NCBI RefSeq assembly: GCF_004352855.1 | Contig: NZ_SJSC01000002.1 | Coordinates: forward strand, 62,001-126,000 | Direction: 5' to 3' | Source: Marinomonas sp. KMM3893 | GTDB taxonomy: Bacteria; Pseudomonadota; Gammaproteobacteria; Pseudomonadales; Marinomonadaceae | DNA: 64,000 nt | Shown: piece by piece, positions 44,378 through 53,187 of the stretch | Position numbering within the stretch: the first letter of the stretch is position 1 | How the letters are laid out: each line of letters starts with the position of its first letter | The notes under the pieces: generated by a model | Databases searched by the model: none | Seen by the model: only the letters and a program-made list of their open reading frames with translations | Told to the model about the DNA's origin: nothing | Position numbers and translations under genes: made by a program

Positions 44378-45061
44378 ATGACAATCGTACAACCTGTTCA
44401 AATTCAAGTAGCAGACAAAGTATTTGAAGCATGGGATTCTCTAGGTGTAGAAGGTCGTGACGAGCATTTAGCTCGCACCCTTACCCTATTCCCTGAAGCG
44501 CAACGTAAAATGGCGGTTTGGCAGATCGACAACGCTCAGCGTGAAATCGCTGAAACGTTAACTATGGTAGGACCAACAGGTGAAAGCAATGAGCTTTCTA
44601 CTCAAGGTCGTGGTGCTTTCCTATGTCTTTCTAACGATGACAGTAAAGCGGCTATCGTTGGTTTAGTTGGTCAAGTGTTTGCGGCCTTGATTGCGGGTAA
44701 CCCAGTCATCACCGTGGGCCCTAAAGGCCAAGAAATCATGGATAAAATCGCCACGTCGGTTCCTGAAGGTGTGATTCAAAACATCGCAGAATCAGCACTA
44801 GATTCTATCGTTGAAGCGAATAACCTAGCGGGCATCGCCATTTTGTGTGATGACGCAGAAGCGCAAGCATTAAACCAACGCCTAGCAGCAAAAAGCGGCT
44901 TGATCTGTCAGCTAGTCATTGAAAATGACAGCCAGAACTTAACGACTATTGCGGCACCGCATTACATTTTGCGCTTTGTTACAGAGCGCGCTATCTCTAT
45001 CAACACCACAGCAATCGGCGGTAACGCTACCTTGCTTGAATTGGGTAGCTTAGACGAGTAA
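44378..45061 (+). CDS. Stand-alone PutA C-terminal-domain-like protein
   Basis: A 227-residue soluble protein with its own AGAGGAGA site and ATG, 22 bases after putA. Its central part (MVGPTGESNELSTQGRGAFL, VGQVFAALIAGNPVITVGPK) resembles the C-terminal domain of long type B/C PutA proteins (GPTGERN...RG.VLCL), an inactive ALDH-fold domain that lids the P5C dehydrogenase site. It has no visible dehydrogenase cysteine motif. Similar small genes beside putA are sometimes named P5C dehydrogenase. I infer it acts as a subunit of PutA; this is unproven. Confidence 0.75.
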   Translation: MTIVQPVQIQVADKVFEAWDSLGVEGRDEHLARTLTLFPEAQRKMAVWQIDNAQREIAETLTMVGPTGESNELSTQGRGAFLCLSNDDSKAAIVGLVGQVFAALIAGNPVITVGPKGQEIMDKIATSVPEGVIQNIAESALDSIVEANNLAGIAILCDDAEAQALNQRLAAKSGLICQLVIENDSQNLTTIAAPHYILRFVTERAISINTTAIGGNATLLELGSLDE

Positions 45062-45068
45062 TGCAAAC

Positions 45069-45094
45069 GACTCAGAGACCCATGTCTCTGAGTC
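45069..45094 (+). terminator. Hairpin after the PutA-associated gene
   Basis: GACTCAGAGAC pairs with GTCTCTGAGTC over a four-base loop, followed by AAAGTTTCTTTTTC. It is the first of two hairpins here. Confidence 0.6.
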
Positions 45095-45137
45095 AAAGTT
45101 TCTTTTTCAATAGAGACCTCCCTATTGAACTGATTTA

Positions 45138-45166
45138 CCCTCTTTCCTCGAAAGAGGGTTTTTTTT
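45138..45166 (+). terminator. Strong intrinsic terminator of the putA operon
   Basis: CCCTCTTTC pairs with GAAAGAGGG across a CTC loop, followed by eight T residues. Confidence 0.9.
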
Positions 45167-45182
45167 GTCTTGAAAAACAGCG

Positions 45183-46244
45183 CTAGCCTAATCTTGGTGT
45201 GTAATCCCAAGCCACTCGCTGGCCGGTTTCGGCGGATTGCTCCGCTAAACATAAGCCATAAATAAGTTGGCAAGCCTGCTCCATGGAAACAGGGGCATCA
45301 CCTTTACCGGCAATGGCATGGCCTAATTGACGATAAAAAGCCGCGTAGTCGCCCTGTGTGGCGGACTCTTGGAACGTTTCTATGTCATTTTGAGTGTGGG
45401 CGACAAAACGAGTGTTATGCTGCTGTGCGGCTTGTGAGGGGAATTCAGACTGCCAGGGCATTTGCCCAGCACGTAACGCTTCTTCTTGTGGGTCTAACCC
45501 CACACATTGCCAACTGCCTTGTGTAAAACGCGCATTAAAACGACGCATGTCACCTGCTTCAAATGGCGTTGATCCTAAACGAATGCGCTTATCGTCGTAG
45601 CCTAGCTCCAGCTCAAACCAGTCGTGTGTTTGGCAGCCTTCTCGCAGGCAATCGATACTCGCATGAAGCCATTTTGGCGCGCCGAAAAGAAACAAGACTT
45701 GGTCTAATATGTGCGGTCCAAGGTCCCAGAAAATCCCCGTCCCCACACCAGGCTCTTCACGCCAACGGGCTTGAGCCAGAGGCCGAAAGCGGTCAAAACG
45801 AGAATCTAGGTGCTTTAATTCACCCAGTTCTGCGCCATCAATGAGGGCTTTCAGGCGCTGCAAATCCCCATCGAAGCGACGATTCTGATACACGCAAAAC
45901 ACCAAACCTTGCTGCTTGGCTAAGGAGCAAAGCGCTTCGATCTGGCTCACACTCGTTACCGATGGCTTTTCTAACAACACATGTTTACCGCTTTCGAGCG
46001 CACGTTTGGCTTGCTCAAAATGCAACGCATTCGGTGTCGTAATCACCACCAGATCCACATCAGAAGCGGTAAAAACCGCCTCTGCTGTCGATACTACAGT
46101 CACTTCTGGCAGCGCGGTGTGCACCTCTTCTACCTTAGAGCTGCACACATACGCCATCTCCATATCAGGATCATTGATCACAAACGGCGCGTGAAAAACA
46201 CGCCCAGATAAGCCGAAACCAATCAAACCAACACGAATTGCCAT
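45183..46244 (-). CDS. Gfo/Idh/MocA-family oxidoreductase
   Basis: A 353-residue NAD(P)-dependent oxidoreductase. The N-terminal Rossmann domain begins VGLIGFGLSGRVFHAPFV (GxGxxG), with the family motif EKPSVTSVSQ carrying the active-site Lys near residue 95. The C-terminal alpha/beta domain follows, with the QNRRFDGDLQRLKAL segment. YdgJ/YhhX-like members act on sugars or inositols; the substrate is unknown. The ATG is preceded by AAGAGGTAGAGC. It is convergent with the putA operon. Confidence 0.9.
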   Translation of the reverse strand: MAIRVGLIGFGLSGRVFHAPFVINDPDMEMAYVCSSKVEEVHTALPEVTVVSTAEAVFTASDVDLVVITTPNALHFEQAKRALESGKHVLLEKPSVTSVSQIEALCSLAKQQGLVFCVYQNRRFDGDLQRLKALIDGAELGELKHLDSRFDRFRPLAQARWREEPGVGTGIFWDLGPHILDQVLFLFGAPKWLHASIDCLREGCQTHDWFELELGYDDKRIRLGSTPFEAGDMRRFNARFTQGSWQCVGLDPQEEALRAGQMPWQSEFPSQAAQQHNTRFVAHTQNDIETFQESATQGDYAAFYRQLGHAIAGKGDAPVSMEQACQLIYGLCLAEQSAETGQRVAWDYTPRLG

Positions 46245-46426
46245 GCTCTACCTCTTCCTTTTACTCTTTATTGTTATAAACAGTTTACAGGCAATAAATG
46301 AAATTTGCTGTAAGCAAAGAAATAGCCCAACACTCTGGACTTAGTAGCTAAAGAATGGAGGGAAGAGAGCGAGTAAGGGGTTTATTCAGGAAAAAAGACC
46401 CTGCAGACTTTTTTAAATTATCTCGC

Positions 46427-46474
46427 TGTCTGATTTGCGCTGAGCTTGCGAAGCAAGCGCAAGCAAATCAGACA
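46427..46474. repeat. Nested 48-bp palindrome between uvrD and the oxidoreductase gene
   Basis: Twelve-base perfect outer arms (TGTCTGATTTGC / GCAAATCAGACA) enclose an inner GCTTGC-GAA-GCAAGC stem. It lies just downstream of the uvrD stop, and flanking GAGATA bases extend the symmetry. It may be a uvrD terminator without a T run or a dispersed repeat. Confidence 0.6.
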
Positions 46475-46499
46475 AGGAGATATTTCATCTACACCGAAG

Positions 46500-48713
46500 C
46501 TACAAAACTTCCAATTTAGCGAACGACAAGACGAGCCACTTGCTGCCTTCGTCATCGAAGTTCACTTGCACACGAGCCTGTGGGCCTTGGCCTTCGTAGT
46601 TGATGACCAAGCCTTCCCCAAACACCGGATGCTTAACCCGATCTCCCATGCTGACATTCACTTCTGGCGCTTTGAAGTTGTTCAGTACCGTACTGTTTTG
46701 CAGACGATTTTTCTCTGTCTGATAATCAGGACGCTGCATAGAAACAGGTCGGCTCACTTGTGAACGCAGGCGAACTTCTTCTAAGCACTCGACTGGGATC
46801 TCTTTGATAAAGCGCGATGGGCTATTGAAAGACTCGCTGCCAAACAAACGACGAGACTCTGCGTAGGTGATGTAGAGTTTTTCCATCGCGCGAGTGATGC
46901 CCACATAGCAAAGTCGGCGCTCTTCCTCGAGGCGACCCGGCTCTTCAAAGGACATCTTGCTAGGAAACAGATTTTCTTCCACCCCAGTCAAGAACACCAG
47001 AGGGAACTCCAGGCCTTTCGCAGAGTGCAGAGTCATCAATTGCACCGCGTCTTGGTATTCATCCGCTTGCGCATCGCCAGCGTCTAATACGGCTTTGTCT
47101 AAGAAAGCCATCAAGGGCGAACTGAACTCTTCGTCTTCATCACTCCAGCTAAAGCCACCTGCCGCGCCGACCAACTCTTTCAAGTTCTCGATGCGTGCTT
47201 CGCCTTTCTCACCTTTCTCTTTTTCATGGAACGGGATCAAACCTGCTTCTTCAATGATTTGCTCAAAGATGTCATTTAAGTTGAGGTCTGGTTGCTGAAC
47301 CGTCGTGTTTAAACCTTCGATCAAATGTAAGAAAGACTTAATGGCATTGGTTGCGCGAGCCGGCATCAAGCTCTTCTCTACAATCATTTGCGCGGCTCGC
47401 CACATAGAGCAGCCTTCATCACGAGCCATTTCTCTCAAGGTGCCAATACTGCGCTCACCAATACCACGAGGCGGCACATTGACGACTCGCTCCATCGCCC
47501 CATCGTCATTTGGATCAAGCGCTAAACGGGCGTACGCCAAGGCGTTCTTGATTTCTAGACGATCATAAAATCGATGACCACCGTAAATGCGATAGGCAAT
47601 CTGTTCGCGCACCAAACATTCTTCCAGCACTCGGGATTGCGCATTGGAACGATACAAAATGGCCATATCACTCAGCGACGTGCCTTTGTCGCGCCATTGC
47701 TTAATGATGCCGATGATAAAACGCGCTTCGTCTTGCTCATTGAAGCCAGCATAAAGAGAAATAGGGTCCCCTTCGCCACTTTCTGTCCAAAGCTCTTTGC
47801 CAAGACGATCGTCGTTATTTTTGATCAAGCCATTGGCGGCATTCAAAATATGCCCCGTCGAGCGATAGTTTTGCTCCAGACGAATGGTTTGTACATCTTT
47901 GAAATGCTTAGTGAAGTTTTGAATATTTTCGATTTTTGCGCCACGCCAACCGTAAATGGATTGGTCATCATCCCCCACCGCGGTAATAGTGCCTTGATCA
48001 CCAACCATAACGCGTAACCAGGCATATTGGATGGTGTTGGTGTCTTGAAACTCGTCCACCAGCACATGGCGAAAGCGCTCTTGATAATGACGCAACAATG
48101 GTGGGTTCGTCAGCATTAACTCATGGGCGCGTAGCAGCAACTCGCCAAAATCCAACAAGCCACCATTTTCACACGCCTCTTCATAATGATAATAAAGTTC
48201 TCGCATGCCTTTCGAAAAAGGGTCGTGGCTGTCTGGCACATGGGCTGCGCGTCGGCCTTCGTCTTTTTGCGCGTTGATAAACCAACAGACCTGCTTCGGC
48301 GGCCAGCGAGTGTCATCAATATTCATGGATTTCATGATGCGCTTCACTAAGCGCAATTGATCGTCACTGTCCATGATCTGGAAGTTTTCTTTCAGACCAG
48401 CATCACGCCAATGGGCACGCAATAATCGATGGGCTAAACCGTGGAACGTTCCCACCCACATACCTTGTGGTGGCACTCCAACAAGCTCTTCAATACGCCC
48501 TTGCATTTCACGCGCGGCTTTATTGGTAAAGGTCACCGCCATCAGGCTATAAGGCGACAATTCATAGGCGTGCATTAACCACGCGATGCGATGCACCAAT
48601 ACGCGAGTTTTACCAGATCCTGCCCCCGCGAGTACTAGGCTATTTTGCAATGGTGCGGCCACTGCATCACGCTGTTTATCATTTAACGAGTCGAGGATAA
48701 AAGAAACGTCCAT
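46500..48713 (-). CDS. uvrD: DNA helicase II UvrD
   Basis: A 737-residue superfamily 1A helicase used in nucleotide excision and mismatch repair. Walker A is LAGAGSGKTRVL near residues 29-40, motif II is VDEFQDTN, motif III GDDDQSIYGWRGA, motif IV QNYRSTGHIL, motif V TLHSAKGLEFPLVFLTG and motif VI YVGITRAMEKL. The C-terminal Tudor-like segment (VKHPVFGEGLVINYEG) that contacts RNA polymerase and MutL is present. No clear LexA box is visible upstream. Confidence 0.96.
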   Translation of the reverse strand: MDVSFILDSLNDKQRDAVAAPLQNSLVLAGAGSGKTRVLVHRIAWLMHAYELSPYSLMAVTFTNKAAREMQGRIEELVGVPPQGMWVGTFHGLAHRLLRAHWRDAGLKENFQIMDSDDQLRLVKRIMKSMNIDDTRWPPKQVCWFINAQKDEGRRAAHVPDSHDPFSKGMRELYYHYEEACENGGLLDFGELLLRAHELMLTNPPLLRHYQERFRHVLVDEFQDTNTIQYAWLRVMVGDQGTITAVGDDDQSIYGWRGAKIENIQNFTKHFKDVQTIRLEQNYRSTGHILNAANGLIKNNDDRLGKELWTESGEGDPISLYAGFNEQDEARFIIGIIKQWRDKGTSLSDMAILYRSNAQSRVLEECLVREQIAYRIYGGHRFYDRLEIKNALAYARLALDPNDDGAMERVVNVPPRGIGERSIGTLREMARDEGCSMWRAAQMIVEKSLMPARATNAIKSFLHLIEGLNTTVQQPDLNLNDIFEQIIEEAGLIPFHEKEKGEKGEARIENLKELVGAAGGFSWSDEDEEFSSPLMAFLDKAVLDAGDAQADEYQDAVQLMTLHSAKGLEFPLVFLTGVEENLFPSKMSFEEPGRLEEERRLCYVGITRAMEKLYITYAESRRLFGSESFNSPSRFIKEIPVECLEEVRLRSQVSRPVSMQRPDYQTEKNRLQNSTVLNNFKAPEVNVSMGDRVKHPVFGEGLVINYEGQGPQARVQVNFDDEGSKWLVLSFAKLEVL

Positions 48714-48841
48714 TACATTCCGCCGTAATTATTTAATATGTTTGTCATAAAAAAGCGCAAAAATAGGTTGATTTTTGATCGATTAGCGTTTTTTATAAAC
48801 TTGAAAACGAGTTGTCTGTCTATTTTGACTTTTTTCAACAG

Positions 48842-48877
48842 TCGATGACAGTGATCTGTGCATTTCAGTGTCATCGA
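48842..48877. promoter_or_regulatory. Inverted repeat upstream of the PA3496-like gene
   Basis: TCGATGACA and TGTCATCGA, nine perfect bases each, are 18 bases apart and end 23 bases before the small gene's ATG. It may be an operator or a leader hairpin. Confidence 0.4.
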
Positions 48878-48897
48878 ATTAGCCAAAGGGTATAGCG

Positions 48898-49092
48898 ATG
48901 AATCATATTTCTGAAACTTTGACTGAAGTAAAAACCGACATCCTTCACGCTTCTATTAGCCTAGAGAAGGAAAAAAGCGAACGTAATCAAAAGGAAGACA
49001 GTGTACGCATGCTAAAAGCACGTCGTGCCATTGAACAGCATTTAGAGGAAAAACGCTTACACCAAGCGATTTCTGACGGGTGGGACGAGTAA
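48898..49092 (+). CDS. Small PA3496-like protein
   Basis: A 64-residue highly charged protein, with AAAGGG ten bases before the ATG. The C-terminal half (MLKARRAIEQHLEEKRLHQA, ending DGWDE) matches the pattern of the PA3496 family of small proteins found next to uvrD in Pseudomonas and relatives. It is predicted helical and soluble, without a signal peptide. The family is annotated as a putative envelope-integrity protein; its function is unproven. Confidence 0.65.
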   Translation: MNHISETLTEVKTDILHASISLEKEKSERNQKEDSVRMLKARRAIEQHLEEKRLHQAISDGWDE

Positions 49093-49400
49093 GACGCTTT
49101 TTCAATTGTCTCACTAAAAAAGTAATTTATTAAGCAGCAGACACCCTATCTGCTGCTCAAGCTCGCTGACCTTTTCTTCCAGCGATGCTCTCTTTTTCGC
49201 TAAGATTTTTGCTTGGCCGCTTTTTTTTACGCTCAAAAACGCACTAAGTATTGATATAAAACAACAGAAAGACACTGCCTATTCGCCCTTCTTTGCTCCC
49301 TTTTTATAGCGGTTATGTCTGTGTTGGAGTACCATACGCCCTGATTTCTGATCTTTTAACCGATAATAAAAACAGCAAATAACCCTTTTGGGGAGTCACC
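49093..49400. other. Intergenic region between the small gene and aspC
   Basis: About 308 bp with no gene. A hairpin at 49133-49157 (AGCAGCAGA / TCTGCTGCT, seven-base loop) may end the small gene's transcript. TTTTGGGGAG lies ahead of the aminotransferase ATG. Confidence 0.5.
49133..49157 (+). terminator. Hairpin after the PA3496-like gene
   Basis: A 9-bp stem with a seven-base loop, with no T run directly after it. Possible rho-independent or processing hairpin. Confidence 0.4.
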
Positions 49401-50597
49401 ATGTTTGAACATATCCAAGCTGCTCCTGCAGACCCTATTCTTGGCCTAAATGACGCTTTCCGTAATGATCTAAATCCCAATAAGATCAATTTAGGTGTGG
49501 GTGTATACAAGGATGAACAAGGCGCTACGCCGATATTAAAATCGGTAAAACAAGCAGAAGAGCGCTTGTTGAACCAAGAACTAACAAAAAGCTACTTAAG
49601 TATCGAAGGCGCACCAGCCTATCGACAAGCGGTACAAAAACTTCTGTTTGGTGAAGAACACAACATCATTACCAAACAACTTGCACAGACCGCCCATACA
49701 CCTGGTGGTACTGGTGCACTTCGTGTTGCAGCAGAATTCATTAAAAAACATTTGCCAGAAGCCACCATGTGGGTCAGTAACCCAACATGGGCAAACCACC
49801 AAGCGGTTTTCCAATCCGTTGGTTTGGAAGTCGGCAGCTATGCTTATTACGATGCCAACACCAAAGGCTTGGATTTCGAAGCCTTACTGGCCAGCCTTTC
49901 TCAAGTGCCTGCTGGCGACGTGGTTCTGTTTCATGGTTGCTGCCATAATCCGACTGGCATAGATCCAACACCAGAACAGTGGTACCAATTGGCCAAGCTT
50001 TGCAGCAAACAAGGGTTCTTGCCTCTGTTTGACTTCGCTTACCAAGGGTTTGGTGAAGGCATTGAAGAAGACGCTAAAGGCTTGCGTACCTTCCTTGAAC
50101 ATGTTCCTGAAATGTTGATCGCAAACTCCTTTTCGAAAAACTTTGGCCTCTACAACGAACGCGTTGGCGCCTTGACGATTGTTTGCGAAACCGCAGAACA
50201 AACCGACGCGGCTTTCACTCAAGTGAAACGCTGCATCCGTACGAACTATTCGAATCCACCGTCCCATGGCTCTGCCATTGTCGCTGAGATTCTTAACAGC
50301 AAAGAGCTGCGTAGTTTGTGGGAAATGGAGCTGAAAAGCATGCGTTCTCGTATCCATGAGATGCGCAGCTTGTTCGTCAATACACTGCGAACTAAAGGCG
50401 TAACACAAGACTTCTCCTTTATTTCTAAGCAACGCGGCATGTTCTCTTTTTCAGGTTTGACACCAGATCAAGTGGCTCAGCTTCGCAAAGACTTTGGTAT
50501 CTATATTGTGGGTTCTGGACGTATCAACGTCGCTGGAATGACCCATGAAAACATGGATCCTTTGTGCGATGCGATCGCGGCGATTCTCAAAGACTAG
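49401..50597 (+). CDS. aspC: Aspartate/aromatic aminotransferase
   Basis: A 398-residue fold-type I, class I PLP aminotransferase. It starts [20 protein letters not shown], with the [10 protein letters not shown] region and the PLP Lys in [17 protein letters not shown] (~residue 248). The DFAYQGFG segment carries the Asp that contacts the pyridine nitrogen, and GRINVAGM near the C-terminus holds the substrate-carboxylate Arg. AspC and TyrB cannot be told apart by eye, so the symbol is provisional. GGGGAG precedes the ATG, and a terminator follows. Confidence 0.88.
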   Translation: MFEHIQAAPADPILGLNDAFRNDLNPNKINLGVGVYKDEQGATPILKSVKQAEERLLNQELTKSYLSIEGAPAYRQAVQKLLFGEEHNIITKQLAQTAHTPGGTGALRVAAEFIKKHLPEATMWVSNPTWANHQAVFQSVGLEVGSYAYYDANTKGLDFEALLASLSQVPAGDVVLFHGCCHNPTGIDPTPEQWYQLAKLCSKQGFLPLFDFAYQGFGEGIEEDAKGLRTFLEHVPEMLIANSFSKNFGLYNERVGALTIVCETAEQTDAAFTQVKRCIRTNYSNPPSHGSAIVAEILNSKELRSLWEMELKSMRSRIHEMRSLFVNTLRTKGVTQDFSFISKQRGMFSFSGLTPDQVAQLRKDFGIYIVGSGRINVAGMTHENMDPLCDAIAAILKD

Positions 50598-50636
50598 CGC
50601 GAATTTCACCGAACCTAGAGTGAAATAACGCCACTT

Positions 50637-50673
50637 AAAAGGCCATTTTAACCATGTTAAAATGGCCTTTTTT
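50637..50673 (+). terminator. Intrinsic terminator after aspC
   Basis: AAAAGGCCATTTTAAC pairs with GTTAAAATGGCCTTTT in a long stem ending in six T residues. Confidence 0.9.
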
Positions 50674-50778
50674 AATGTCTTTCTTCGGGTAAATTACGCA
50701 AAAAAATACTGTTCAGTGAAGAGTCAGGCTGTTAGCCTTGAAGGCTTTCTTTTATTCATTTTTTGATGGAAATCACCT

Positions 50779-51405
50779 ATGACAGCCACACTAATTTACT
50801 GTTATGACCCTATGTGCAGTTGGTGTTGGGGATTTCGCCCTACTTGGACCAAACTGCAAAAAAGCCTGCAACCTTTAATCGATTCGAAGCAGCTTTCGAT
50901 TCAGCCTATGTTAGGTGGGCTAGCCGTCGATTCAGACACGCCCATGTCAGAAGACATGAAAGCCAAGCTAGAAGGAACCTGGCAGCACATTAGTGCGTCT
51001 CTTGGTACGACCTTTAACTTTGATTTTTGGCGCAATGCTCAGCCTCGTCGCTCGACCTATCCTGCGTGCCGCGCTTGCCTGGTCGCCAGAGATTCAGACC
51101 TTGAAGATGAGATGTACCATGCGATCCAAGAAGCCTATTATCTTAACGCGCAGAACCCATCAGACCTAGACACACTAACCGCGTGTGCCGAACACATTGG
51201 TTTAAAAGCAGCCGGATTCGAAAAGGCCATGGCCCATGTGAAAAATGAAAAATTGCTAGAGCAGGAAATCAATCAAGCGCGTCATTTGGGCTTGAATTCA
51301 TTCCCTTCTCTGGCCTTATTGCTGGGAGATCACCTAACGCCTATTCCATTGGATTACCAAGATTCAACCACCATGCTAGCGGCCATTAAAAAGGCGCTCG
51401 CTTAG
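50779..51405 (+). CDS. DsbA-family thioredoxin-fold protein (FrnE-like)
   Basis: A 208-residue DsbA-family protein without a signal peptide, so cytoplasmic. It starts with YCYDPMCSWCWGFRPTW, giving a CSWC active site near residues 13-16. The alpha-helical insertion and a C-terminal GLNSFPSLALLLGDH (cis-Pro Pro region) match the DSBA oxidoreductase family. It likely catalyses thiol redox or isomerisation. Its last four bases overlap the convergent MocR gene stop. Confidence 0.85.
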   Translation: MTATLIYCYDPMCSWCWGFRPTWTKLQKSLQPLIDSKQLSIQPMLGGLAVDSDTPMSEDMKAKLEGTWQHISASLGTTFNFDFWRNAQPRRSTYPACRACLVARDSDLEDEMYHAIQEAYYLNAQNPSDLDTLTACAEHIGLKAAGFEKAMAHVKNEKLLEQEINQARHLGLNSFPSLALLLGDHLTPIPLDYQDSTTMLAAIKKALA

Positions 51406-52946
51406 CCAAAATCGTGGTTAATCAGATCCAACATTGGGTTATAAAGAGGATTAGCAGACGCATCATGGTGTTTTCTGTCCTCTTTTTTATCGACTGCCTC
51501 AGAATCCGTTAAAGGCGTGCTTTTTATCGCTTTTTCAGGACGATCCAGAGGTTCAGATTTAGCGCTGTCAGCGGTGTTTGTTAGGTTGGTTTCTGGTCCG
51601 CTTTTGGCCTTCAAAGACAAGCGTTCAGCCAGTTTTTTAGCCAGTGGCTCTATATCATCTAAGGTAACGTTAATCGCCATCCAGTGATCTGCCTCTGGCT
51701 CGTCACTGATCAACTGACCTGGCACGATAACATGGCGGTAATTGGCCAGTAATGCTGTCATATCCTGTTGATTTAGTGGCGCCTTTAACTTCATCCAAAG
51801 TCCGATTCCTCCCTTACTAGCGGCAAAACTGACTTGCCCTTGTAAATGGGTTTCAAGGTGCGCTTTTATACGCTCAGAATTGGCCCAAACCTGACGAGCT
51901 CGACGCACTAACGAGCGTTTTCCTGTCGATAATAACGCCTCGCTCAAGGCGTGTTGCTGGGCATCGCTCAAGGCCATGTCCACCGACAGAAATGCGCCTT
52001 CTAACGCACTCTGATGGCGACCTGGCAAACACCAGCCAGCAGAACGATTTACCCCTTTTGTCTCTACTCCTCCGATATAAACAATATGATCGGACGAATC
52101 TAACGATTTATAGGTCATTAGCGAGCCTGCTCGATGCGCCAAATGCGAACACAGATCCCATTCAATGGTTGGCAGTTTTAGCTCATCAATAATGGCCACC
52201 CAGCGACGCAAGCTTAAATTACTGATCGCAAGCCCTGCAGGGAAGGCAAACTGCCCAGGTAAAATCAGCAGCTTTATTTCATTTTCCTGCAAACAGCGAA
52301 CCACTAGATCAAGGTCCACACCTCGGTCTCCAGCCGCTATGCTGATCACTTGGCGGCCCAAACTTTGTAATGTAGATGCTAAACGAGGATCGCAAGGCGT
52401 AATGACCAACACAGTGTCATCACGCTGAGTCAGTGTTTGAATGCTTTGTGTCAGCATGGTCAAGGGGGAATGCCCCAACCATAATTGCGAGGCGTGATTT
52501 TTAATCCCTAACCCTTTGAGGTGTTCACTGACGGTTTCACGGACAGTCAGGTGGCCCTTTCCTAAAACGGGTATATCCACTTCTTCGGAACGCACAGAAG
52601 ACGCTAGGAAAGCATCGCTTTGATCGACCAAGGCACCGCGGTGGGCAAGGCAAGACCACGCCGCTTTACTGCCTACAGGCGTTAATTTACGCAATGCTTC
52701 GCCAGCCAATAAAAGCGCCGGTTTAATATCGCTCCGGTGACAAACAAAGTAACCAGATTTAGGTCGAGATTCGATCCAACCTTCTTCCGTTAATATCTCA
52801 TAGCCATGGATCACAGTGTTTAAGCTAAGACTAAGCTGCTTAGCCAACGCTCGTAACGAGGGCATGCGATCACCAGGTGCAATCGCTTCTTGTGAGACTT
52901 GATCTAAAAACCAGTCCACTACCCCTTTGTATAAAAAATCCGCCAC
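51402..52946 (-). CDS. MocR-type GntR regulator with eroded PLP site
   Basis: A 514-residue protein with an N-terminal GntR winged helix (PSLRALAKQLSLSLNTVIHGYEIL, ~residues 28-52) and an aminotransferase-like domain (~100-440). The region that should read S-K-T before the PLP Lys reads VYIGGVETKGVNRSAGWCLPG, shifted by one residue, and the usual EDDY motif reads IEWDL. The N-terminal half is a typical DNA-binding domain; PLP binding is doubtful. Residues ~440-500 are a Lys/Glu/Thr-rich low-complexity tail ending NPLYNPMLDLI. The target is unknown; it has no divergent neighbour within 150 bp. Confidence 0.78.
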   Translation of the reverse strand: MADFLYKGVVDWFLDQVSQEAIAPGDRMPSLRALAKQLSLSLNTVIHGYEILTEEGWIESRPKSGYFVCHRSDIKPALLLAGEALRKLTPVGSKAAWSCLAHRGALVDQSDAFLASSVRSEEVDIPVLGKGHLTVRETVSEHLKGLGIKNHASQLWLGHSPLTMLTQSIQTLTQRDDTVLVITPCDPRLASTLQSLGRQVISIAAGDRGVDLDLVVRCLQENEIKLLILPGQFAFPAGLAISNLSLRRWVAIIDELKLPTIEWDLCSHLAHRAGSLMTYKSLDSSDHIVYIGGVETKGVNRSAGWCLPGRHQSALEGAFLSVDMALSDAQQHALSEALLSTGKRSLVRRARQVWANSERIKAHLETHLQGQVSFAASKGGIGLWMKLKAPLNQQDMTALLANYRHVIVPGQLISDEPEADHWMAINVTLDDIEPLAKKLAERLSLKAKSGPETNLTNTADSAKSEPLDRPEKAIKSTPLTDSEAVDKKEDRKHHDASANPLYNPMLDLINHDFG

Positions 52947-53187
52947 CGCTTTGTACCTTTTCTAGTTTGTCATCTACTATCTGTTATCAAAGAGTAAGGG
53001 GGTTATCAAAAAAGACAAGCAAAAAAGGCAAGTAAAATACCAATAATTCCCAATGACCCTAGGAAGTTAAGGTACAATTTCATTAAGTTAACAGCAGTAT
53101 TGGCGCTTTTTAGGCTTTTACCTAACACTAATGCGTGCTGCAACACGCTTATTTAAGACCACCAGCAACGCAAAAAGTAGACTGTCT

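Noticed and set aside
48714..48841. LexA box upstream of uvrD
   Set aside because: No CTG-N10-CAG with supporting bases was found; only short AACT/AGTT symmetry, so SOS control is not claimed.
49313..49510. 65-residue minus-strand frame over the aspC start
   Set aside because: Overlaps the aspC ribosome site and coding start antisense, with no family match.
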